A program made the translations under genes and the position numbers. Below, in pieces: positions 18,901 to 24,335 of a DNA stretch of 24,905 bases (the stretch's first letter is position 1; each line of letters begins with the position of its first letter). Source of the stretch: a virus; IMG/VR virus record IMGVR_UViG_3300017729_000035, positions 1 through 24,905 of that record. One strand, written 5' to 3'. The notes beneath the pieces are model-generated. The model did not search any database, was not told the origin of the DNA, and saw only the letters and a list, made by a program, of their open reading frames with translations.

Positions 18901-21900
18901 GCCAGAACAATATAGATTTCGATATATTTAGGTTTGGGGATGTAGACGCTAATGCTACTGTTAAAATAGACGGCAAAGATGTTAAGATATTAAATGAAGT
19001 ATTAAAAGAATTATTCCCAGGCGTTGATCCTGAAAAGTTTTTAGATAGCCGTACTATGTTTACTAGTGGAGAAGCCTCTACTGTTTTAAGCAAGTTAGCT
19101 GAAAATGATCAAGAATTAATAGAGCTATTTATAAACCTCTTGCCTAGAGGGGCAGTAATGCCTAAAGGTAAGAATAAAGCTATAGTTAAAGACGATAACT
19201 ACGGTAAATCTACTAAGCTAGATGGTTCCATATTAAAAAACTTTTACGATAAAGGTACAGAAAGATTCACTAAAAAAGCTGGACTTACACCTTTTATATT
19301 GAAAGATAATATTCGTTACAGTGACGTACATAAAGCTTTTGGAATGGATTCATCCGGTAATAAGCTAAATTACCAAAGAGCTAAATCGGGTATTGTATTA
19401 TCTTCTGCTTACAAAATGTTAGGCAAACTAATAATGAATGAGGTTATTAGAACAGATTTAGGGTTAACCGCTGAGCAAAAAATGAATGTAGGTGCTGGTA
19501 AAAGTGATTTACAGTTTAGCAAAACTCAATCGGGTGCACTAGAAGGAATCGGAGTTTCCATGGATTTTCTTGACAATGCCCCCCCCAACAAACGTATAAA
19601 TGCAGGTATAAACTTATACGTTGAATTAGCGGAAAAATATAGTTTTGAGGATTTTAAAAATTATTTACTTCCTGTAATATCTAGAAATAACCCGTCTAAC
19701 GACGAAGGCAATACTCAATTGTTTTCGGGTAGAGAAGAATTTTTTAAAGTTTTAGCACAAAGTCAGAAAGACAGAGGTTTTCCATCGGCATTTAGAGGGG
19801 GCATTGGAGCAAGAATGTCTAAGGGAAAAACTAATTACACGAGTACATTTGTTTTAGGAGATGGAAAAGTATATACATATAACTTTGGAAAAGGATCTTT
19901 TACAACTCCCTCTGGTAAAAAAGTTAAAATACCAGTCGAAGGCCTTGCTAGTACATTAGCTCAAAGAGCAAGTAGTTATAACTATATTACAAAAGAAGGC
20001 AGCGGTTTTATAGCAAATATTGAAAATAGAAAAAACTTTGCTAAAGACCAAGAGAATGGATTATTTAGATTAGTTAAAGATTTAAAGAAAAAGATAGACA
20101 ATCTTCCAGAAGATGTTGAACGTGCAAACGAAATAAAACTAGAAGTTTTTGCTGTATTGCAGTTTTTAATAGATAATAAAGACGCTTTAATTAGGACCGC
20201 TGCATCTCCTAAATTTATGGCTCTTATTGACGATAAAAGTGCTAAATACATATACGAACATTCGCAACCAGCTTCTGTAACTTTAGGTGAATTGTCTCAA
20301 ATAGTGTTTGATTCTCTAGCTAAAAAGAATAAGTTTGGGAAAAACTTAAATGAAAATTTAAGAGAAGTGTTTGATGAAGTTATGGAAGGCTTTGTAGTAT
20401 CTTTAATACCTGAAATATACGACCAAATATTAAGGAAGGTAGGCCTAGAATACGCTATGCCACGTGAGGGCACTTCTGATTTACAGGATTATAGCAAAAA
20501 AGTTCAAAAGCTTTTAAAAAATGGTCTTCCCCCAAGATACCTTAATGAAGCTTTTATTAACGAAACAAAAAAAAGAGGTCTAGTGCCGCTGCATGAGATA
20601 TTGGATGATATTACGGCTGAAGACATTAAGCTTAATGTATATATGCAGCCTTCTCGTAATGCTATAGAAACCACTGAAACTTTAAACAAAGCTAATAATA
20701 ACGCTAATAATATCAATGCTAAACCTAAAGGCATAAGTGTTTGGGATTTTGACGATACATTAGCTAAGACTAAAAGTAATGTATTATATACAATGCCTGA
20801 TGGTACTAAAGGTAAACTTAATGCAGAAGAGTTTGCTAAAAAGGGTGATCAGATGCTGGAAGAGGGAGTTGAATTTGACTTTAGTGAATTTAGTAAAGTT
20901 GTTAATGGGAGCAAGGGTCCTTTCTTTGAAAAGGCTATGGCTAGAAATAAAAAGTTTGGAAACAAAAATGTTTTCATACTTACAGCCAGACCAGCAAACA
21001 GCGCAAATGCTATACACGAGTTTTTAAAAGGTATTGGATTAGACATACCTTTAGCAAATATTACAGGCTTAGCTGACTCCTCGCCTCAAGCTAAAGCTGA
21101 TTGGATTGTTGGTAAAGCTGCAGAAGGTTATAACGATTTTTATTTTGCAGACGACGCCATCCAAAATGTTAAAGCGGTAGCCAAGGCATTGGAGGTACTA
21201 GACGTTAAGAGCAAGGTTAGACAAGCGAATGTGCAATTTTCCAAAAGCATGAACAGCACGTTCAATCAAATGATTGAAAAGAAAAGTGGTATTGATGCTA
21301 GGGGTACTATATCTAAATATAAAGCATCGGTGATGGGCCGTAAGAAGGGTCGATTCCAATTCTTTATACCCCCAGGAGCTGAAGATTTTGAAGGTTTAAT
21401 GTACAAGTTATTAGACAAAGGAAAGCTTGGTGAACAACAAAAAGAGTGGTTTAAGAAATCATTGTTCGATCCTTTTGCTAGAGGAATAAACGAATTTGAC
21501 ACATACAAGCTGCAAGTAGCTAATGCTGTTAGACAACTTAAAAAGTCTTTAAAGGATATACCTAAAGAATTAGGCAAAAGAGACCCTAAGACAGATTTTA
21601 AATATGAAGATGCAGTTAGAGTATATCTTTGGCAATTAAACGGTCATGAAATAAAAGGAATATCTGAATCTGATATTAAGACTTTAGTAGATATTGTTAA
21701 AAATTCTCCTAACTTAAAAAGATTTGCAAGGCAACTAAATAAAACTATGGGTGGCTACCCTGCCCCTCAAGAAAGTTGGTTAGCTGGGACTATTACAACT
21801 GATGCTATAAATATGGTTAATACCATAAAAAGAAAAGAGTTTTTAGAAACTTGGCAACAAAACGCAGATATAATATTTTCAGAAGACAATCTAAATAAAC

Positions 21901-23258
21901 TAGAAGCTACGTTTGGAGAAGATTATGTAGAGGCTTTAAAAGATTCTTTGTATAGAATGAAATCTGGACGTAACAGACCATCTGGTGCTAATAAACTAAC
22001 TAATAGGTTTATGAATTGGGTTAATGATTCGGTGGCTACCATAATGTTCTTTAATACAAGATCAGCATTATTACAAACATTGTCAACTGTAAACTTTATA
22101 AACTGGGGTGATAACAATCCGTTATTAGCAGCTAAAGCTTTTGGTAATCAAAAACAATTTTGGGGTGATTTTGCAATGCTATTTAATTCCGACTTCTTAA
22201 AATCTAGACGTACAGGATTAAAAAACGATGTAAATGCCGATGAAATTGCCAATGCTGCAGCTACTCAGACTAATAAAGTAAAAGCCGCACTAGCAATATT
22301 ACTTAAAGCTGGTTTTTTACCCACACAAATAGCTGATAGTTTTGCTATTGCAATGGGTGGAGCATCTTTTTACAGAAACCGGGTTAATACTTATATGCAA
22401 AAAGGTGAAGGTAAACCTGGCATGGGTAGATTAGCTGCAGAAGAACAAGCTTTCTTGGACTTTCAAGAAATAGCGGAAGCTACACAACAATCATCTAGAC
22501 CTGATAGGGTATCACAACAACAAGCTAGCCCCCTGGGGCGTATTATATTAGCTTTTGCGAATACACCTATGCAATATATGAGATTAACTAAAAAAGCTTT
22601 CTTGGATCTTAAAAACGGCCGTGGCAGTGCTAAAGAGAATATTACTAAGATGCTTTATTATGCGGCAATACAAAACGTTATATTTAGTAGTTTACAATCG
22701 GCTTTGTTTGCAACGTTGTTTGATGACGAAGAAGAGGAAGAGACCAAGAAGAAAGGAGTTAGAGTGGCTAACACCATGTTGGATTCAATGCTTAGAGGTT
22801 TAGGTATATACGGGGCTGTAGCTTCGACGGTTAAAAACATTGCAATGGAAATTGACGAGCAATCTAAAAAAGATCGCCCTGATTATTCTGAAGCCGCGAT
22901 AAAAGCATTAGACTTATCTCCACCTATATCTTCTAAAATAAGAAAAGGAAGAAGTGCCGGTAGAGCTTTTAGCTATAAAACAACAAGAGAAAAAATGGTT
23001 GGATTTGGTTTAGATAACCCAGCTTATTATGCGGTTGGTCAAATAGCTTCTGCTACTGCAAACATCCCTTTAGATAGGGCAATAGGCAAAGCAAATCATG
23101 TTAGATTAGCCTTTGCTCAAGAAACCAAATTTTGGCAATCATTGTCTTTATTATTAGGATTCAGTGAATGGGATCTTAATATGATAGAAAAAGATAAAAA
23201 GAAAAGTAAATTTGGTCAAAAAATGAATTGGAAAAAAAGAAATTGGAAACAACGTTAA
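15924..23258 (+). CDS. 2444-residue polyvalent virion megaprotein (ejection protein with embedded enzymatic domains)
   Basis: This gene alone takes nearly 30 percent of the window. Order of parts: residues 1-35 a small helical start; 186-222 and 277-335 Gly/Ala-rich hydrophobic segments fit to insert in a membrane; 584-588 an HELLH zincin motif; 783-817 a Lys/Pro/Glu linker; 881-936 a sigma-70 region-2-like stretch; 1608-1744 a HAD phosphatase; about 1810-2270 an apparently conserved block (IPPGAEDFEG, LPTQIADSFAIAMGG, AFANTPMQYMRLTKKAFLDL) ending in a hydrophobic helix and an acidic patch DDEEEEE; then a basic tail. QFSK occurs at 1197-1200 and 1771-1774. This mosaic agrees with the 'polyvalent proteins' described for phages and conjugative elements (Aravind and co-workers). 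Position after gp14- and gp15-like genes makes it the gp16 equivalent, ejected with the DNA. I see no lytic transglycosylase motif. Confidence 0.8.
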   Translation: MDELNDIVQNMVAAGESEENIALVIKSYTGKTNDSANVDPSVESDTTGSGLDDGFSESQEKDTEIERLFGKNEVTDFFGDIARAWQSGTAQGRSLDSAIEIFKSGKDMTEDQYVEFVEQARAMEDAGQTDEMIEFGKQYAKDKEEYGSVGGFFTSWWKNPTVMTQYTAQSLANMASSARNSEEAALMAAGGVATGAGIGSAIPVVGTILGGLSGGMGALSGTMEVGFTTAQLLQEAAIDAGKDWNTMSNKERIDWTKEVVNNEELYNDLTNKALRRGIAIGSIDAVTGALTGGIGGAAKKGVAATTKSALAGAAEVAAVAATETAGGLASEIAGQLAAEQELDAQEILTEGFADKTFTLVKIARGGLKGPKYTLAGEKMNGKRFREAVQTMDDATVATVDFEISNDPLMEKIIQNRKQDIKIDQEIDATISGVDDRAEIIKLQKKLNKLKGNDSVTASNTKKEIRSQITEIQDKYKGSEVDVTIKQRQEAVAKAVDTKFEENFNKYYKGAKQAAKDLGFKSTQGPKIYKTTKGFISAIAKAENLSFDEAQEKAKGADGVFLGEGIMFIDKQKAKEVGAITGASHELLHPVFNAAIGDAKAQGKIVREFKKAMTSKQKRFVRNKLKANVKPENWNTEYLNYFSDAILKNEINYDKTLFEKLKDVVLRVLKGAGFDNVSFDSGREVYNFLKEYNTSLKETGQVSEKAVEAIKAAEQAKGIKVAEVGRVGDVQKSVNQEILDLTDALDAAEDAYAADPNNPTLEKNVELAEKALDEAEERALSGTPKPKVVAPKPKKEVKKEAKKEDKPKAKKETTSKQKELNEKVDKLAGKKDEDGNYVMSKKEWDRTGIGKASQSIIYGDILNPLITRGITGEGVQGKSLQDFIQAVKDELLSVLMNFNPEKNNSLIGWINSQLRFKKGNVLKRFKKEADLGGKSLDVEAGETGFAGNISGDAGVIRNFADEKQIAPDKLVKASKVITPKVRADLANMLKKWASQNNIDFDIFRFGDVDANATVKIDGKDVKILNEVLKELFPGVDPEKFLDSRTMFTSGEASTVLSKLAENDQELIELFINLLPRGAVMPKGKNKAIVKDDNYGKSTKLDGSILKNFYDKGTERFTKKAGLTPFILKDNIRYSDVHKAFGMDSSGNKLNYQRAKSGIVLSSAYKMLGKLIMNEVIRTDLGLTAEQKMNVGAGKSDLQFSKTQSGALEGIGVSMDFLDNAPPNKRINAGINLYVELAEKYSFEDFKNYLLPVISRNNPSNDEGNTQLFSGREEFFKVLAQSQKDRGFPSAFRGGIGARMSKGKTNYTSTFVLGDGKVYTYNFGKGSFTTPSGKKVKIPVEGLASTLAQRASSYNYITKEGSGFIANIENRKNFAKDQENGLFRLVKDLKKKIDNLPEDVERANEIKLEVFAVLQFLIDNKDALIRTAASPKFMALIDDKSAKYIYEHSQPASVTLGELSQIVFDSLAKKNKFGKNLNENLREVFDEVMEGFVVSLIPEIYDQILRKVGLEYAMPREGTSDLQDYSKKVQKLLKNGLPPRYLNEAFINETKKRGLVPLHEILDDITAEDIKLNVYMQPSRNAIETTETLNKANNNANNINAKPKGISVWDFDDTLAKTKSNVLYTMPDGTKGKLNAEEFAKKGDQMLEEGVEFDFSEFSKVVNGSKGPFFEKAMARNKKFGNKNVFILTARPANSANAIHEFLKGIGLDIPLANITGLADSSPQAKADWIVGKAAEGYNDFYFADDAIQNVKAVAKALEVLDVKSKVRQANVQFSKSMNSTFNQMIEKKSGIDARGTISKYKASVMGRKKGRFQFFIPPGAEDFEGLMYKLLDKGKLGEQQKEWFKKSLFDPFARGINEFDTYKLQVANAVRQLKKSLKDIPKELGKRDPKTDFKYEDAVRVYLWQLNGHEIKGISESDIKTLVDIVKNSPNLKRFARQLNKTMGGYPAPQESWLAGTITTDAINMVNTIKRKEFLETWQQNADIIFSEDNLNKLEATFGEDYVEALKDSLYRMKSGRNRPSGANKLTNRFMNWVNDSVATIMFFNTRSALLQTLSTVNFINWGDNNPLLAAKAFGNQKQFWGDFAMLFNSDFLKSRRTGLKNDVNADEIANAAATQTNKVKAALAILLKAGFLPTQIADSFAIAMGGASFYRNRVNTYMQKGEGKPGMGRLAAEEQAFLDFQEIAEATQQSSRPDRVSQQQASPLGRIILAFANTPMQYMRLTKKAFLDLKNGRGSAKENITKMLYYAAIQNVIFSSLQSALFATLFDDEEEEETKKKGVRVANTMLDSMLRGLGIYGAVASTVKNIAMEIDEQSKKDRPDYSEAAIKALDLSPPISSKIRKGRSAGRAFSYKTTREKMVGFGLDNPAYYAVGQIASATANIPLDRAIGKANHVRLAFAQETKFWQSLSLLLGFSEWDLNMIEKDKKKSKFGQKMNWKKRNWKQR
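17640..17960 (+). other. Zincin-type metallopeptidase domain within the megaprotein
   Basis: The HExxH motif is H584-E585-L586-L587-H588, in the context ITGASHELLHPVFNAAIGD, at bases 17673-17687. The two His would bind zinc and the Glu would activate water. A third ligand may be E636, in NTEYLNYFSDAI, where zincins of polyvalent proteins often have an ExxxxF-type helix; that choice is a guess. Likely targets are host proteins, phage proteins or this protein itself. No signal or pro-region is seen. Confidence 0.6.
18561..18740 (+). other. Sigma-70 region-2-like segment within the megaprotein
   Basis: Residues D881-F897 (DFIQAVKDELLSVLMNF) have the same length as DLIQEGNIGLMKAVDKF, which I recall from E. 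coli RpoD region 2. The alignment continues without a gap through the Phe, a charged turn (FNPEKNNS against FEYRRGYK), an aromatic position (W908) and R914. It ends near SLDVEAGE (934-941), resembling the SLD motif that often follows in sigma factors. No region 4 helix-turn-helix is evident. Basis: pattern recognition; a profile search is needed to settle it. Confidence 0.42.
20727..21218 (+). other. HAD-superfamily phosphatase domain within the megaprotein
   Basis: Motif I is SVWDFDDTLAKTKS, with D1608 as the expected nucleophile and D1610 as general acid. Motif II is VFILTARP (T1687). A motif III lysine lies in the AKADWIVGK stretch, and motif IV is FYFADDA (D1743, D1744). All four motifs are in order over about 140 residues, with a cap-like insert after motif I, so an active enzyme is likely. 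Substrate is unknown; nucleotides, nucleic acid ends or phosphoproteins are all possible. Confidence 0.8.
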
Positions 23259-23272
23259 AAAACAAAACTATG
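23256..23272 (+). promoter_or_regulatory. A-rich translation start motif that decides the start of the 59-residue gene
   Basis: The leader AAACAAAACTATG directly precedes the Met codon at 23270. Nearly the same sequence stands before 13531 (AAATAAACTATG) and 23711 (AAATAAAACTATG). No Shine-Dalgarno sequence is present. This is why 23270 is preferred to the in-frame ATG at 23228, which would overlap the megaprotein gene. Confidence 0.6.
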
Positions 23273-23449
23273 AAACCTATAACAGCAAGAATTAAAGAAA
23301 GTAGAGGTGCTTCCTGTGGGTGTGGTACACCTAATAAACTAAAAGATGCTTGTTATCGTAAAGCTAAAGCTAAATACGATAAATTCCCATCGGCTTATGC
23401 TTCTGGGTACATAGCTAAATGTAGAAAACGTAACGGTAACATAGGATAA
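23270..23449 (+). CDS. Small basic protein with PSAYASGYIAKCRK motif
   Basis: The 59-residue product begins MKPITARIKESRG. An in-frame ATG exists at 23228, but it lies inside the megaprotein gene and lacks the A-rich leader. The protein has the Cys pair SCGCG, then a Lys-rich helix, then KFPSAYASGYIAKCRKR. The 'PSAYAS...KCRK' pattern is widespread in small proteins of aquatic phages and large viruses, function unknown; it may bind nucleic acid or be packaged. The stop overlaps the next start (TAATG), showing coupled translation. Confidence 0.8.
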   Translation: MKPITARIKESRGASCGCGTPNKLKDACYRKAKAKYDKFPSAYASGYIAKCRKRNGNIG

Positions 23450-23706
23450 TGGGATTTAAAATGAAATCTTCGCCTTTTAAGGTAAGAAAGACAAAAGAAG
23501 GATTAGCTTTAAAACGTTGGTTTAAAGAAGAATGGAAAACTCCTGAGGGTAATGAAGACTACAGCAAAGGAGGAAATACCTTTCGCCCAACTAAAAAAGT
23601 TTCAAAGGACACCCCAGCAACATGGGATGAGCTTACCCCCGCTGAAAAAGCAAGAGGACAAAGAGAAAAAAACACAAAAGGAAGAGTTAGTAAATATAAA
23701 AAATAA
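23449..23706 (+). CDS. Small basic protein with KRWFKEEW motif
   Basis: The 85-residue product starts at an ATG that shares its A with the preceding stop; an alternative in-frame ATG four codons later (23461) has a better A-rich leader. The sequence ALKRWFKEEWKTPEG is followed by a Lys/Gly/Thr-rich region (FRPTKKVSKDTPATWDELTP) and a basic end. It resembles the small 'WFKEKW' proteins (perhaps the DUF5872 type, from memory and uncertain) found next to PSAYAS-type proteins in aquatic viruses. Strong positive charge suggests DNA contact or packaging in the virion. Function unknown. Confidence 0.8.
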   Translation: MGFKMKSSPFKVRKTKEGLALKRWFKEEWKTPEGNEDYSKGGNTFRPTKKVSKDTPATWDELTPAEKARGQREKNTKGRVSKYKK

Positions 23707-23710
23707 AACT

Positions 23711-23857
23711 ATGAGTCTGCAAGAAATAAAATTATACTTTATTAACGGGAGCGCATTAAGTATAACTACGTTTACTCAAATAGAAGACTGGCTCAAGATA
23801 ATACTTTTATTAGTAACTATCGGGTACACTATTTCTAAATGGAATAATATAAAATAA
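23711..23857 (+). CDS. Putative holin, small single-span membrane protein
   Basis: The 48-residue product starts MSLQEIKLYF; the start is fixed by the leader AAATAAAACTATG, although the frame is open further upstream. Residues about 27-44 (WLKIILLLVTIGYTISKW) form one clear membrane helix bounded by Trp and Lys, preceded by a short amphipathic part. A tiny membrane protein one base before a cell-wall peptidase gene is the usual arrangement of a holin. It is short for a holin (T7 gp17.5 has 67 residues), so a membrane accessory protein is the alternative. Confidence 0.65.
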   Translation: MSLQEIKLYFINGSALSITTFTQIEDWLKIILLLVTIGYTISKWNNIK

Positions 23858-23858
23858 T

Positions 23859-24185
23859 ATGAGTATATATTTTAAGGAGTGTGAAAAAAACATGGACGAA
23901 GACTTTCTAGCTAAATTAGATAACGCTAGAGTAATAGCTGATATACCATTCATAATAAATTCAGCATGGCGCAGTCCCGAACATAATAAAAAGGTTGGAG
24001 GAAAACCTAATTCCTCGCATTTAAAAGGTTTAGCTGTAGATATAAAAATAGAAAATAGCAGACAGAGATTTATAGTACTACAAGCTTTAATAGCAGCAGG
24101 CTTTACCAGAATAGGTATAGCAAAAACATTTATTCACGTCGACGGAGATAACGAAAAAGATCCGCGAGTAACTTGGTTATATTAA
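23859..24185 (+). CDS. M15-family peptidase, probable endolysin
   Basis: The 108-residue product carries the zinc-binding motif of D-Ala-D-Ala carboxypeptidase/M15 endopeptidases: S53-H54-L55-K56-G57-L58-A59-V60-D61 (SxHxxGxAxD) and a second site FIHVD (H93). The metal ligands are expected to be H54, D61 and H93. SAWRSPEHN at 35-43 is the usual conserved segment upstream. It would cut peptide bonds in peptidoglycan at the end of infection. There is no signal peptide, so it needs the holin just upstream. The N-terminal YFKECE part is typical of the family, so the start at 23859 is kept, though an internal AAGGAG at 23874 precedes a second ATG at 23892. Confidence 0.88.
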   Translation: MSIYFKECEKNMDEDFLAKLDNARVIADIPFIINSAWRSPEHNKKVGGKPNSSHLKGLAVDIKIENSRQRFIVLQALIAAGFTRIGIAKTFIHVDGDNEKDPRVTWLY

Positions 24186-24194
24186 AAAAAAATT

Positions 24195-24296
24195 ATGAAA
24201 AACAAAAAAGATTCTAAATTTAGAAAATTACTTATAGTATTAATGAAAAAATGGAATTCGTTCCTCTACATGCTAATGTTTAAAAACTACGATTAA
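24195..24296 (+). CDS. Very small basic/hydrophobic protein (33 residues)
   Basis: An ATG at 24195 after an A-rich leader opens a 33-codon frame ending in TAA at 24294. The product starts MKNKKDSKFRK, then has a mixed hydrophobic segment (LLIVLMKKWNSFLYMLMF) and ends KNYD. The place directly after the peptidase gene and before the terminator fits a lysis accessory, such as a spanin-like or antiholin peptide, but nothing specific is recognised. It may also be a chance frame. Confidence 0.45.
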   Translation: MKNKKDSKFRKLLIVLMKKWNSFLYMLMFKNYD

Positions 24297-24300
24297 AATT

Positions 24301-24332
24301 AAAGCCGCTACAGTTAAGTAACGGCTTTTTTT
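24301..24332 (+). terminator. Intrinsic terminator ending the late operon, likely bidirectional
   Basis: AAAGCCG (24301-24307) pairs with CGGCTTT (24322-24328), and inside it TAC (24309-24311) pairs with GTA (24318-24320) around one mismatch. A run of seven T (24326-24332) follows on the + strand. On the - strand the same stem is followed by TTTAATTTTAAT. It lies between two converging genes, so it can end transcription from both sides. Confidence 0.88.
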
Positions 24333-24335
24333 AAT

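Noticed and set aside
18656-19093. 145-codon open frame on the - strand
   Set aside because: It lies wholly within the megaprotein gene on the opposite strand, its product is a Ser/Leu/Phe-rich mirror of that coding sequence, and it lacks an A-rich start leader.
20779-21027. 82-codon + strand frame inside the HAD region
   Set aside because: Out of frame with the megaprotein, whose HAD motifs are intact in this region. The alternative product has no recognisable character.
15924-23258. Tape measure protein of a long-tailed phage
   Set aside because: The great length invites this, but there are no tail tube, sheath, baseplate or frameshifted chaperone genes, and the ring/nozzle and internal-protein genes indicate a short tail.
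15924-23258. Virion RNA polymerase as in N4 or crAss-like phages
   Set aside because: No DxDGD-type or T7-type polymerase motifs were found on reading; only a sigma-like stretch is present.
23228-23269. Upstream start for the 59-residue basic protein
   Set aside because: It would overlap the end of the megaprotein gene and lacks the recurrent A-rich leader found at 23270.
23552-23710. Longer 101-residue version of the holin-like gene
   Set aside because: The added 53 residues overlap the preceding gene in another frame and are Lys/Gln-rich shadow sequence. The start at 23711 has the conserved leader.
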